Source: Gammaproteobacteria bacterium HGW-Gammaproteobacteria-13 (lineage in GTDB: Bacteria > Pseudomonadota > Gammaproteobacteria > Pseudomonadales > Pseudomonadaceae). From it: a DNA stretch of 64,000 nucleotides. Shown here piece after piece: positions 11,784 to 20,454 of this stretch. The DNA lies in NCBI GenBank assembly GCA_002840155.1, contig PGZH01000003.1, forward strand, positions 62,001 through 126,000. Direction: 5' to 3'. Below the pieces are notes generated by a model. The model saw nothing but the letters and a program-made list of their open reading frames with translations. It was not told the origin of the DNA and made no database searches. Position numbers and translations under genes: made by a program. Position 1 is the stretch's first letter, and each line of letters opens with the position of its first letter.

Positions 11784-12482
11784 ATGATCGAAGTACGCCC
11801 CTTCGCCGAGCTCGGCGGTGCCCATCATGGCTGGCTGAATGCCCGTCATCACTTTTCCTTTGCTGAGTACTATGACCCGGCGCGCATGAGCTGGGGCCCG
11901 CTGCGGGTCTGGAACGATGATGAGATCGCGCCGCACACGGGCTTTCCAACCCACCCGCACCGCGATATGGAAATCATCACCTATGTACGCCAAGGGGCCA
12001 TCACCCACAAGGACAACCTGGGTAACCACGGTCGTACCGAAGCCGGTGATGTGCAGGTAATGAGCGCCGGCACCGGGATTGCCCACAGCGAATACAACCT
12101 GGAAGACACCACCACCAAGATTTTCCAGATCTGGATTCAGCCCAACCAGTCGGGCCTGCCGCCGTCCTGGGGCGCCAAGCCGTTCCCTAAAGGTGAGCGC
12201 GCCGGCACCTTCGTCACCCTGGCCAGCGGCTTTGCCGAAGACCAGGACGCCCTGTCGATCCGCACCAATGCACGGATGGCCGCCGCCACCCTGCAAGCCG
12301 GGCAGAGCACCGAGTACCCGATTGGCGCGGCGCGCCGGGCTTATCTGGTGGCCGCTAGCGGCAGCATCGAGGTCAACGGCGTCAGCGCCCAAGCCCGCGA
12401 TGGTGTCGCGGTTAGCGATGTAGACGTGATCCGGGTGACGGCTATCGAAGACAGCGAAATCATCTTGGTGGATGTGGCTTGA
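11784..12482 (+). CDS. Pirin family protein (YhhW-like cupin)
   Basis: A 232-residue two-domain cupin. The metal ligands of the N-terminal cupin are all present: His57 and His59 in FPTHPHRDME, His101 and Glu103 in GIAHSEYN, the same positions as in E. coli YhhW, which has quercetin 2,3-dioxygenase activity in vitro. Biological role uncertain; other pirins act as redox-sensitive partners. The ATG at 11784 has GAGGA eight bases before it, better than an in-frame start 24 bases upstream. The AT-rich stretch 11640-11760 before it likely holds its promoter. A palindromic repeat follows the stop. Confidence 0.92.
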   Translation: MIEVRPFAELGGAHHGWLNARHHFSFAEYYDPARMSWGPLRVWNDDEIAPHTGFPTHPHRDMEIITYVRQGAITHKDNLGNHGRTEAGDVQVMSAGTGIAHSEYNLEDTTTKIFQIWIQPNQSGLPPSWGAKPFPKGERAGTFVTLASGFAEDQDALSIRTNARMAAATLQAGQSTEYPIGAARRAYLVAASGSIEVNGVSAQARDGVAVSDVDVIRVTAIEDSEIILVDVA

Positions 12483-12491
12483 TGCGTAGCC

Positions 12492-12559
12492 CGTAGGATG
12501 GGTTAGCCGAAGGCGCCATCGATATGCCGATGGGTATCGCTTTGCTCACCCATCCTACG
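12492..12559. repeat. Palindromic intergenic repeat (GTAGGATGGGT type)
   Basis: CGTAGGATGGGT (12492-12503) faces ACCCATCCTACG (12548-12559), with further partial symmetry inside (CCGATGGGTATCG). The right arm contains the TAG stop codon of the convergent kinase gene (12555-12557). Other members of this repeat style in the window lie at about 18533 and 46957. Confidence 0.75.
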
Positions 12560-14114
12560 CCGGGTAGCCGGTAATTTTGCGGATGGTCTGGTACAGCGGT
12601 TTAAGTTGTTTGTACATGCGCTGATAAACCTGCGTGTACAGCTGCTGATAGGTGCGCTGCGCCTCAGGATTGGGCGTGAACACATCACCGACCCGGGTCA
12701 TGGCTTTGATCGCAGTCGGGTAATCCGGATGCAACCCCAGGCCCACCGCGCAGTTGATCGCCGCGCCCAGGCCACTGGTTTCATACAGGTGCGGACGCTC
12801 GGCAGGCAGGCCAAAGATATCGGCCGTCAGCTGCATCGCCGCATCGCTCTGCGAGCCGCCACCGGAAACGCGCAGGCGGGTAATTTTCGTGCCCGAACGC
12901 TTCTCGATTTTCTCCTTGCCCTGGCGCAAGGCATAGGCCAGCCCTTCCAGAATCGCCCGGTAGATATGCGCGCGGGTGTGCACGTCGCCAAAGCCGATGA
13001 TCGAACCCTTGGCCTCCAACCCCGGCTCACGAATACCCGGCGACCAGTACGGCTGCAGCATCAGGCCCATGGAGCCGGCCGGTACGCTGTTGACCAGCTC
13101 ATCAAACAGCGCCTCAGGCTCGACGCCCAGTTCCTTGGCCCGTTGCATTTCGCGCAGACCAAACTCCTGCTTGAACCAGCTGACCATCCAGAAGCCGCGA
13201 TAGATCATCACCTCGGTATTGAAGTGATCGGGAATCGCCGAGGGGTAAGGCGGGATCAGCGGAATGGTTTCCAGGTACTTGCTGCGCGTGGTGTTGATAG
13301 TTGCCGTGGTGCCGTAGGACAGACAGGCCGTGCTCGCCTCGACACCGCCAGCACCAAGCACCTCACAGGCCTTGTCGGCGCCGGCGGCAATCAACGGCAG
13401 GCCTTCGGGAATCCCGGTATGCCGGCTCGCCGCCGCGCTGATATGGCCGAGTAGCTCACCTGGCTTGCACAGCTCCGGCAACTGCTCGCGGCGCACCGGC
13501 ATCGCTTGCCATTTCCAGTCACCGGGTTTGGCCCACTGCAGGCGTTTGTAGTCAAACGGCAGGTAGGCCACACAGCTGGTCAGCGAATCGACAAACTTGC
13601 CGCACAGCCGGTGAGTAAGAAAGCCGGAAAGCAGCAGCACCTTGTGCGTATTGGCCCAGATGTCCGGCTGGTTCTGCGCGATCCAGTTGACCTCGGCCTG
13701 GGCGCGAAAGTAATCCACCGTGGCCTGCAGACCCGCGAGTTTGAACAACCAGCCCCAGGGCCCGGTGATCCGCCCTTCGACCTTGGCCTGGCGCTGATCG
13801 AGCCAGAGCATCGCCGGGCGCAACGGCTGACCTTGCTGATCGACATTGATCAGGGTGCCGCGCTGGGTAGTCAGCGACACGCCCTTGATCAGACTGCGGT
13901 CGATATCCACCTGCTGCCACAACTGCGAACAGGCCTGGCCCAGACTGGCCCAGTAATACTCGGGGTCCTGCTCGGCCCAGCCGGGCTGTTTGGAGTAGTA
14001 GGCCTCAAGCTCCACCTTGCCCTTGCCGAGCAGGTTGCCCTGAAGATCAAACAGCAGCGCCCGGATGCTCTGGGTGCCGTTGTCGATGGCCAGCAGGTAG
14101 TTTTTATCGCTCAA
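12555..14114 (-). CDS. FGGY family carbohydrate kinase, substrate unknown
   Basis: A 519-residue FGGY kinase of the glycerol/xylulose/ribulokinase superfamily. Residues 9-17 (AIDNGTQSI) form the phosphate loop, GADKACEVLGAGG contains the likely catalytic base Asp247, LSYGTTATINTT follows, and SGGGSQSDAAMQL is the adenosine motif. It is not a close glycerol kinase: the usual GlpK signatures are missing. The start is a TTG at 14114, seven bases after AAAGGG; upstream in-frame starts fall in the intergenic repeat. It is the last gene of a three-gene operon with a GlpD-like and an AGPS-like flavoprotein, so the substrate may be a glycerol-like or glyceryl-ether-like polyol. Confidence 0.88.
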   Translation of the reverse strand: MSDKNYLLAIDNGTQSIRALLFDLQGNLLGKGKVELEAYYSKQPGWAEQDPEYYWASLGQACSQLWQQVDIDRSLIKGVSLTTQRGTLINVDQQGQPLRPAMLWLDQRQAKVEGRITGPWGWLFKLAGLQATVDYFRAQAEVNWIAQNQPDIWANTHKVLLLSGFLTHRLCGKFVDSLTSCVAYLPFDYKRLQWAKPGDWKWQAMPVRREQLPELCKPGELLGHISAAASRHTGIPEGLPLIAAGADKACEVLGAGGVEASTACLSYGTTATINTTRSKYLETIPLIPPYPSAIPDHFNTEVMIYRGFWMVSWFKQEFGLREMQRAKELGVEPEALFDELVNSVPAGSMGLMLQPYWSPGIREPGLEAKGSIIGFGDVHTRAHIYRAILEGLAYALRQGKEKIEKRSGTKITRLRVSGGGSQSDAAMQLTADIFGLPAERPHLYETSGLGAAINCAVGLGLHPDYPTAIKAMTRVGDVFTPNPEAQRTYQQLYTQVYQRMYKQLKPLYQTIRKITGYPA

Positions 14115-14142
14115 GGCACAACCCTTTCTGTAAATACACAAC

Positions 14143-14192
14143 GTAGCCCGGATGTAATCCGGGAGGCCGCACCCGGATTGCATCCGGGCTAC
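14143..14192. repeat. Palindromic intergenic repeat (GTAGCCCGGATG type)
   Basis: Two 21-base arms, 14143-14163 (GTAGCCCGGATGTAATCCGGG) shortened here to its core GTAGCCCGGATG, and 14172-14192, match in 20 of 21 positions with an 8-base loop. It sits inside the operon between the GlpD-like and kinase genes. Half-copies of the same core occur at 40628 and 42471-42543. Confidence 0.85.
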
Positions 14193-14195
14193 CCA

Positions 14196-15779
14196 TCAGG
14201 CATTTGTTGGCAGGCTGTAGCAGCGCTGCCACAACGCCAAATAATCCGTTTGTTCTTGCTGCCAGCGCGCATCACTCCAACCCAGACGGGCCTGACACAG
14301 GGTGCGGATACGCGGCAGTTCGCCAGCCGCTCCGCGTGCCAGCAGCAGGCCCAAACGGGTGCGGCGCAGCAGCAGATCATCCAGGTGCAGCACCAGCTCC
14401 TGCTCGGCCGCCCAGGCCAGTTCGGCCCACAGGGTGTCCGTGTCGGCCACCTGTTCGACACCCAACTCATAGATCAACGCCAGCAGCTGCGGCAGCGCCC
14501 GGCCATAACGGCCGATCAGGCGTTTCTGTTGGGCAGGGCTCAAATGCGGCATAGGCTGAACGGGTACGGCTGCAAAGGTCGCCGCGCCCTGATCATCCAC
14601 AGTACGCCCGACCATCGGCGCACAGGCCTGCAACACCTCCAGCGCCAGCAGGCGGAAGGTGGTGAGTTTGCCGCCAGCCAAGGTCACGCAGCCGGGCTCA
14701 ATCCAGAGTGCATGCTCGCGTTTCTCATCCGAAGGTTTGCGCCCTTCACTGCCATCCGTAACCACCGGGCGCACCCCGGCCCAGGTCGACAGCACATCCG
14801 CCGCCTTGATCTGCGCCGCAGGAAACTGCTGAGTGCAGGCGGCCAGCAGATACTCCACTTCATCTGGGCTGATTCGCGCTTCTTCGGCCAATGGCGCCGG
14901 GTGATCCAGATCGGTGGTGCCGATTACCGTCGCGCCTTCCCAGGGGAAGACAAACACCGGACGCTTATCTGCCGCGTGCATAAAGCTAAAGGCATGGGCC
15001 ACCGGCAAACGCCAGGCTGGCAGCAACAGGTGGCTGCCACGCAGCGGGCGGATATGTTCCAGCCCGGTTTTCCAGCGCAGCTGATCGGCCCAGGCACCGG
15101 TGGCCTGCGCCACGGCGCGAGTCTTGAAGCGATACTGCAGGCCGCTTTCAACATCTTCGGCAAGCAGGCCGGTGACCCGCCCATCCTCGCGCAGCAACTC
15201 GACCACACGTATGCCATTGAGCGCTTCGCCGCCTTCGGCACGGGCCTCACCCAGTACGCGCTGCACCAGGCGCGCATCGTCGGTCACCGCATCGAAAAAC
15301 CGCGTACCGCCCAGCAGCCCGTCTTCCTTCAGGCCCGGGGCCAGGTAGCGCAGTTGCTGCAAGGGGTAGTACAGATGGTTGCGCTTGCCAGCCAGGGCGT
15401 CATACACCGCCAGCAAGCTGCCGAACACTATGGGACCAGGGAAGCTGCCCTGGTAATGGGCCATGATAAAACTCAAGGGGTCGACCAGCCCTGGCGCTTC
15501 ATGCAGCAAGCGCTGGCGCTCGCGTACCGAGTCGCGAGTCAGGCCAAACTGGCCCTTGGCGATATAGCGAAGCCCGCCGTGGACCATCTTCGAGGAGCGG
15601 CTGGAAGTGCCCCAGGCAAAATCACGCTGTTCCAGCAACAGGCATTTCCAACCGCGCCGCGCTGCTTCACGCAGAATCCCGGCACCGCTGATACCGCCGC
15701 CGACCACGATCAGATCCCAGTCGCGCGCGGCCAATTCAGGCAGTGCCTGCTCGCGCCAGGCGGCGTTCCACTGAGTCAT
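14196..15779 (-). CDS. FAD-dependent glycerol-3-phosphate dehydrogenase-like protein (GlpD family)
   Basis: A 527-residue flavoprotein of the GlpA/GlpD family. The FAD dinucleotide fold is DLIVVGGGISGAGI near residue 23, followed by the family motif WGTSSRSSKMVHGGLRYI and, later, GTTDLDH and GGKLTTFR. These enzymes oxidise sn-glycerol 3-phosphate to DHAP and pass electrons to quinone at the inner membrane. This is probably not the main GlpD: no glpK, glpF or glpR is nearby and it is embedded with an AGPS-like gene. The second of two adjacent ATGs (15779) is chosen because AGGA is six bases away; the first would overlap the upstream stop by one base. Tightly coupled to the upstream gene. Confidence 0.88.
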   Translation of the reverse strand: MTQWNAAWREQALPELAARDWDLIVVGGGISGAGILREAARRGWKCLLLEQRDFAWGTSSRSSKMVHGGLRYIAKGQFGLTRDSVRERQRLLHEAPGLVDPLSFIMAHYQGSFPGPIVFGSLLAVYDALAGKRNHLYYPLQQLRYLAPGLKEDGLLGGTRFFDAVTDDARLVQRVLGEARAEGGEALNGIRVVELLREDGRVTGLLAEDVESGLQYRFKTRAVAQATGAWADQLRWKTGLEHIRPLRGSHLLLPAWRLPVAHAFSFMHAADKRPVFVFPWEGATVIGTTDLDHPAPLAEEARISPDEVEYLLAACTQQFPAAQIKAADVLSTWAGVRPVVTDGSEGRKPSDEKREHALWIEPGCVTLAGGKLTTFRLLALEVLQACAPMVGRTVDDQGAATFAAVPVQPMPHLSPAQQKRLIGRYGRALPQLLALIYELGVEQVADTDTLWAELAWAAEQELVLHLDDLLLRRTRLGLLLARGAAGELPRIRTLCQARLGWSDARWQQEQTDYLALWQRCYSLPTNA

Positions 15780-15781
15780 CA

Positions 15782-17377
15782 TCAGTCCTGAATCAGCACG
15801 CCAGGGGCCAGGCGCTGTTCGGGATCAAAATGCCCGGCCAACGCCTTAAGCGTGGCCATGCCCAGCTCACCCTTCTCCACCGGCAAATAAGGCGCGTGAT
15901 CGCGGCCGACGCCGTGTTGATGGCTGATGGTGCCGCGGTTCTCGGCGATGGTCAGGCTGGCGGCGTGCTTGAGCTTCTGCCAGCGCGCCATGGCCTCGGC
16001 GTAGCTGCTACCTGGGCGGAACACATAGGTGGTGTAGATGCTTGAGCCTTCGTTGTAGACGTGGGACAGGTGAGTAAACACATGCACCTGCTCACCCTCC
16101 TCGCTCAGGCCGGTGCGCAGGCTGGTTTCGACCTTGTTCAGCAGGCTGTCGACGTTGCTCCAGTCGGTGGCGGTTTCCAGGGTGTCCACCGCGTAGCCGG
16201 CGGCCCACAGGCCGTGGCGCAGATAAGGGAAACGGAAGCGGTTCTCTGCCCACTTCTTGCCCAGCAGGGTGCCGGTAAATACACCACCAAAACCTTTCAG
16301 CAACTTCTTCGCCTGTTTCAGCGAAGCGGCGTTCTGTGTGCGGCTGCCGGTGACGCCAAAGGTCAGCATGCACTTGCCCTCGCGGGCGCCGCGCAGGGCC
16401 AGGTATTTCTCCAGCCAGGCGATCTGCTGCGGATGGCCGGCCAGGGCCAGCTGGGTTTTGGTTTCGATGGCGTTGGACAGGCGCAGCATCGACAGCGGCA
16501 CTCGCGCCTGGGCCAGGCTGCGAATGGCGTTCAGCGCCTGCTGCCAGTTGGGCAGGAACACCGCATAGAAATTCTCCTGCTCGGCCAGACGAGTGATGCG
16601 CACCTTGACCTCGGAAATGATGCCAAAGCGCCCTTCCGAGCCCATCAGCACTTCGCGCAAGTCGGGGCCAGCGGCAGAGGCCGGAAAGGTCGGAATCTCC
16701 AGGGTGCCGGCAAAGGTCTCGACCTTGCCGCCAGCGAACAGCTGCTCGATGCGCCCATAGCGCAGCGACTGCTGGCCGCTGGAACGACTGGCGACCCAAC
16801 CGCCGAGGGTCGACAGTTCCCAGGACTGCGGGAAATGGCCGAGGGTGTAGCCCTGGGCCCGCAGCTGGCTTTCCACCTGCGGACCAGTGGCACCGGGGCC
16901 GAAGGTAGCAATCAGGCTGTCGTGATCGATCTCGATCAGCTTGCCCATGCGCTCAAGCGACAGGGTCAGCACTGGCTTGCTGCCGGCCTGCGGGTTGATA
17001 TGCCCAGCCACCGAGGTGCCGCCGCCATAGGGGATCACGATCAGATCTTGCTGGCTGGCCCAGGCCAAAAGCTCGCGAATCTGCGCGGCACTTTCCGGGT
17101 AGGCCACGCCATCGGGAAACACACCGAAATCACCGGAGCGCATCGCCAGCCAGTCCGGCAGGCTCTGGCCACGGGCGTGACGCACGCGGTCTTCAGCATT
17201 CAGACAGATCAGCGGATGAGCCTGCAGACGCGAAGCCGGCACCTGGGCCAGCACCTGCTCCAGGCTGGCATCGACAAGCAGCTGGCCAGGGCCGACCAGT
17301 TCGGCGAGAAAAGCCTCGCCATGGGCCGGCAGTTCCACCACTGTTGCGTCATCACCCCAGCCGTTCCAACGTCGCAT
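15782..17377 (-). CDS. FAD-binding oxidase resembling alkyldihydroxyacetonephosphate synthase (AGPS)
   Basis: A 531-residue flavoprotein of the vanillyl-alcohol oxidase fold. It opens MRRWNGWGDD, the N-terminal signature of alkyl-DHAP synthases. The FAD loop is VIPYGGGTSVAGH, a conserved Tyr-containing stretch reads HVYNEGSSIYTTYVF, and the C-terminal active-site triplet is His486-Gln487-His488 in ISHQHGVGRDH, where AGPS has three histidines. AGPS exchanges the acyl chain of acyl-DHAP for a fatty alcohol, making the ether bond. Whether this bacterial relative does that, or oxidises another substrate, is open. GGGAG lies seven bases before the ATG. First gene of the operon with the GlpD-like and FGGY kinase genes, divergent from an AraC-type regulator. 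Confidence 0.85.
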   Translation of the reverse strand: MRRWNGWGDDATVVELPAHGEAFLAELVGPGQLLVDASLEQVLAQVPASRLQAHPLICLNAEDRVRHARGQSLPDWLAMRSGDFGVFPDGVAYPESAAQIRELLAWASQQDLIVIPYGGGTSVAGHINPQAGSKPVLTLSLERMGKLIEIDHDSLIATFGPGATGPQVESQLRAQGYTLGHFPQSWELSTLGGWVASRSSGQQSLRYGRIEQLFAGGKVETFAGTLEIPTFPASAAGPDLREVLMGSEGRFGIISEVKVRITRLAEQENFYAVFLPNWQQALNAIRSLAQARVPLSMLRLSNAIETKTQLALAGHPQQIAWLEKYLALRGAREGKCMLTFGVTGSRTQNAASLKQAKKLLKGFGGVFTGTLLGKKWAENRFRFPYLRHGLWAAGYAVDTLETATDWSNVDSLLNKVETSLRTGLSEEGEQVHVFTHLSHVYNEGSSIYTTYVFRPGSSYAEAMARWQKLKHAASLTIAENRGTISHQHGVGRDHAPYLPVEKGELGMATLKALAGHFDPEQRLAPGVLIQD

Positions 17378-17502
17378 CTGTATCTCCCGGATATTTCAGT
17401 CACCCTCGATGGCTGCCTATACTAGCTGGCCGTTTCAAAGCGTCACTGTCGTATCGAGCCAGGCGATATCGCCAATCAAGACATTCAGAATAAGAACAGT
17501 TC
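17378..17502. promoter_or_regulatory. Divergent promoter region, AGPS-like operon and AraC-type regulator
   Basis: This 125-base gap separates the divergent starts and should hold both promoters and the regulator's operator. I see no obvious direct repeat or dyad. Confidence 0.45.
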
Positions 17503-18525
17503 ATGGAAAACCTCGGTTATACCTCTGTCCCTTCCCTGCTCAAGTACCTGCGCCACGCCGAGCAATTGGGCCTGGATATCGACCAGGCGTTGGCGGCCGC
17601 CGGCATCAAAACCGAGGACCTGGCCGACAACAGCAAACGCATCCCCAGTGAAACCCATGAGCGCCTGCTCGATCACTTGCTCAAGGTGTCGGCTGACCCG
17701 CTGTTTGGCCTGCACTGCGCGCGCTTTGTGCAGCCGGGTTCGTGGAGCGTGCTGGGCTATATCACCATGAACTGTGCAACCCTCGGTGAGGCCATGAGCC
17801 GCATCGTGCCTTACGAGAAACTGGTGGGTGATATGGGTGTCAGCCGGGTCGAGGCGGCCAACGACCATGTTCGCCTGATCTGGACCTGCCGCCATCAGGC
17901 CCAACCGATCCGCCGGCATATGGTGGAGAACGTACTGGCCTCGTGGTTGCTGTATGCGCGCTGGATCTCCGATTCGGACAGTTCGCCGCGGGAGGTGTGG
18001 TTCGAGCACGCCCTGCCTGAGGGCGTCGATATTGCCGAGTACCAGGCGATTTTCGGCTGCCCGATCCGCTTCGAGCAAAGCTGCAATGCGCTGATCGTGC
18101 CGCTGGAGTACCTCACCGTGTCGCTGCGCCAGGCCGACGCCAACCTGCTGCGCACCCTGGAAGAACACGCCCTGACCCTGATGGCAGGGCTGGACGACAA
18201 CGAGCCGCTGCCGCAACGGGTGAAGAACGCCCTGCGCCTGCTGCTCAAGGATGGTTTGCCGCGCAAGGAACGCGTGGCGGAGAAGTTCAATATGACGGTG
18301 CGCACCCTGCAGCGTCATCTGCAACTGGCCGGCACCAGCTACCAACAGATACTCGATGAGCTGCGCCAGGAGCTGGCCGAGCACTACCTGCTGCGCAGCG
18401 ACCTGGCGATACAGGATATCGCCAGCTACCTGGGCTTTACCGAATCGCGCTCGTTCCATCGCAGCTTTAAGAGCTGGACCGGACAGACGCCTGGGGAATT
18501 TCGCGAAAGCCGGCGCAATAGCTGA
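17503..18525 (+). CDS. AraC family transcriptional regulator
   Basis: A 340-residue regulator with the N-terminal arabinose-binding-type domain of the OruR/MmsR-like group (SVPSLLKYLRHAEQLGL; HERLLDHLLKVSADPLFGL) and a C-terminal pair of helix-turn-helix motifs (VAEKFNMTVRTLQRHL; IQDIASYLGFTESRSFHRSF), ending in the family's KSWTGQTPGEFR. It is divergent from the AGPS-like/GlpD-like/kinase operon, and AraC-type regulators commonly control the divergent operon in response to its substrate. The ligand is unknown. Start at 17503 is supported by the strong domain match from the first residues. Confidence 0.92.
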   Translation: MENLGYTSVPSLLKYLRHAEQLGLDIDQALAAAGIKTEDLADNSKRIPSETHERLLDHLLKVSADPLFGLHCARFVQPGSWSVLGYITMNCATLGEAMSRIVPYEKLVGDMGVSRVEAANDHVRLIWTCRHQAQPIRRHMVENVLASWLLYARWISDSDSSPREVWFEHALPEGVDIAEYQAIFGCPIRFEQSCNALIVPLEYLTVSLRQADANLLRTLEEHALTLMAGLDDNEPLPQRVKNALRLLLKDGLPRKERVAEKFNMTVRTLQRHLQLAGTSYQQILDELRQELAEHYLLRSDLAIQDIASYLGFTESRSFHRSFKSWTGQTPGEFRESRRNS

Positions 18526-18532
18526 CCCCCTT

Positions 18533-18620
18533 GGTGGATGGGTGAAGCGCCATCCACCCTACTCCCTGGCACACGCCACGCCATCGACCGTAGGGTGGAT
18601 GACGCTGTTTTCATCCACCA
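18533..18620. repeat. Compound palindromic repeat (GTAGGGTGGAT type)
   Basis: Two hairpins lie back to back: GGTGGATGG (18533-18541) with CCATCCACC (18550-18558), and GGTGGAT (18594-18600) with ATCCACC (18613-18619). The inner ends CCACCCTAC (18554-18562) and GTAGGGTGG (18590-18598) also pair, so a cruciform of two stems is possible. It lies between the convergent AraC-type regulator and moeA genes. Confidence 0.75.
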
Positions 18621-18636
18621 TAAAGCCAGCCAGGTC

Positions 18637-19851
18637 CTACCCAAGAATCTCGCTAAGCGGAATAAACCTCAGACTATCGCCCTCGGCCAGCGTGGTGTTT
18701 TCCAAGACTTCAGCAAAACCCTCGGCCCAGACGGCGCTGCGTAGCACCCCGGAGCTCTGGTTCGGGTAAGGCACCACACGGCCATTTTCCAGACGCGCGC
18801 GCAGGTATTCGCGGCGATTGCCCGGCTTGCTCCAGGTGAAACCGGCCGGCATCGGAAAGCCCAACGGCTCGACCCGCTGCACGCCCAAGCGGCGCAGCAG
18901 ATAAGGCCGTGCCAGCAAACCGAAGGTCACCAACGTCGAGGCCGGATTACCCGGCAGGCCGATCACCGGCACCCCGCGAAACTGCCCGCAGGTCAGCGGC
19001 TTGCCCGGTTTGATCGCCAGCTTCCACAGCGCCAGTTCGCCCTCTTCACGCAAGGCCATGCCGAGGAAGTCCGCCTCGCCCACCGACACACCGCCGGTGG
19101 AGAGGATCAGGTCAACCTCGCTCAGCGCACCCAGCGCCGCGCGGGTCAGCTCCAGGTCATCGAGCAGAATGCCGCCGTCCACCACCTCGCAGCCCAGACG
19201 CTGCAGCCAGGCGATCAGTAAACGGCGGTTGCTGTTGTAGATCTGCCCGGGGCCCAGCGGCTGGCCCGGTTCGACCAGCTCATCGCCGGTCGATAAAACG
19301 GCCACGCGCGGCCGGCGGCGCACGGTCAATTCGGCGCAACCCAGGGACGCAGCCAGCCCCAGCTCAATCGGGCCTAAACGCGTGCCGGCCGGCAATACCG
19401 ACTCGCCAACACGGGTTTCCTGACCCTGGGCGCGCACGTTCTGCCCAAGCTTAAGCGGCTCGCTAAAAGCGACGCGGCCGTCTTCGCCGAGCACGGCGTT
19501 TTCCTGCATTTCCACGCTATCGGCGCCGGCCGGCAATGGCGCGCCGGTAAAGATCCGCGCACAGGTGCCAGGCTGTAATGGCTGCGGCGCGTTACCGGCC
19601 TGGATACGCTGACTGACGACCAGCGGCTCGCCATTCCAATCGGCCAGGCGCAAGGCGTAGCCATCCATGGCGCTGTTGTCCCAGGGCGGCAGATCAAGCT
19701 CGGCAAGCAGCGGCTCGGCCAATACCCGGCCAGCGGCGTCGCTCAAGGCAACCTGTTCGATCTCAACAATCGCGCTAGCCTCGGCCTGCGCCAGCAAGCG
19801 CGCCAACGCTGTCTCAACGGGCATCAGCCCGGGTTTGTCACAGCAGCTCAT
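18637..19851 (-). CDS. moeA: Molybdopterin molybdenumtransferase MoeA
   Basis: A 404-residue MoeA. It inserts molybdate into adenylylated molybdopterin, the last step of molybdenum cofactor synthesis. Motifs: LPPWDNSAMDGYALR in domain 1, RIFTGAPLPAGAD, VLSTGDELVEPG, the MPT-binding LSTGGVSVGEADF, and VIGLPGNPAST. The ATG at 19851 overlaps the moaB stop by four bases (ATGA), which fixes the start and indicates translational coupling; the open frame extends further upstream only inside moaB. Neighbours moaB and the divergent mobA form a small cofactor locus without moaA, moaC, moaD or moaE. Confidence 0.94.
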   Translation of the reverse strand: MSCCDKPGLMPVETALARLLAQAEASAIVEIEQVALSDAAGRVLAEPLLAELDLPPWDNSAMDGYALRLADWNGEPLVVSQRIQAGNAPQPLQPGTCARIFTGAPLPAGADSVEMQENAVLGEDGRVAFSEPLKLGQNVRAQGQETRVGESVLPAGTRLGPIELGLAASLGCAELTVRRRPRVAVLSTGDELVEPGQPLGPGQIYNSNRRLLIAWLQRLGCEVVDGGILLDDLELTRAALGALSEVDLILSTGGVSVGEADFLGMALREEGELALWKLAIKPGKPLTCGQFRGVPVIGLPGNPASTLVTFGLLARPYLLRRLGVQRVEPLGFPMPAGFTWSKPGNRREYLRARLENGRVVPYPNQSSGVLRSAVWAEGFAEVLENTTLAEGDSLRFIPLSEILG

Positions 19852-20387
19852 CCACGGCTCTCGCAGGCGGCCACCGATTTCAGATGCGGGACGAAATTGC
19901 ACGGGCGATGACGGTTATCCAGCTGCTCAGCGAGGATGCCATCCCAGGCGGTGCGACAAGCGTTGGTCGAACCCGGCAGGCAGCACACCAGGGTGCCGTT
20001 GGCCAGGCCGGCCAGAGCGCGGGATTGAATGGTCGAGGTGCCGATATCAGGTACGGAAATCTGCCGGAACAGCTCACCAAAACCATCGACCTGTTTATCC
20101 AGCAAACAGCTCACCGCTTCCGGCGTGCTGTCACGACCGGTAAAGCCAGTGCCGCCAGTAATCAGCACCACCTGCACCTGATCTTCGGCAATCCAGGTGG
20201 CGACCTGGGCGCGAATCTTGTACAGATCGTCCTTCAGCAAAACCCGGGCGGCGAGCTGATGGCCGGCGGCCTGCAGGCGGTCAACAAACAGCTGGCCGGA
20301 GGTGTCGGTTTCCAGGCTGCGGGTGTCGCTGACGGTCAACACCGCGATATTCAAGGGCACGAAATGTGCCTCGGCCTTGTGGTTCAT
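19848..20387 (-). CDS. moaB: Molybdenum cofactor biosynthesis protein MoaB
   Basis: A 179-residue protein of the MogA/MoaB fold, which binds or adenylylates molybdopterin. The MPT-binding motif reads [18 protein letters not shown], and [18 protein letters not shown] follows, matching MoaB closely. The start [19 protein letters not shown] (20387) has GGAAG upstream; the longer open frame before it overlaps the divergent mobA and lacks a ribosome site. Four-base overlap with moeA downstream. Confidence 0.93.
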   Translation of the reverse strand: MNHKAEAHFVPLNIAVLTVSDTRSLETDTSGQLFVDRLQAAGHQLAARVLLKDDLYKIRAQVATWIAEDQVQVVLITGGTGFTGRDSTPEAVSCLLDKQVDGFGELFRQISVPDIGTSTIQSRALAGLANGTLVCCLPGSTNACRTAWDGILAEQLDNRHRPCNFVPHLKSVAACESRG

Positions 20388-20454
20388 GGCAGGCTTCCAG
20401 TTATGGGCGATAATGCCCGCCGTTATATCACAGGCCCGCTTTTGGAGACTGCGC

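Noticed and set aside
13506..15791. A 761-codon open frame on the plus strand
   Set aside because: It is the antisense mirror of the GlpD-like and kinase genes, both with clear motifs and ribosome sites. GC-rich codons with few A/T third positions leave the opposite strand open by chance; the translation has no domain.
16061..17425. A 454-codon open frame on the plus strand
   Set aside because: Antisense to the AGPS-like gene; no ribosome site and no family resemblance.
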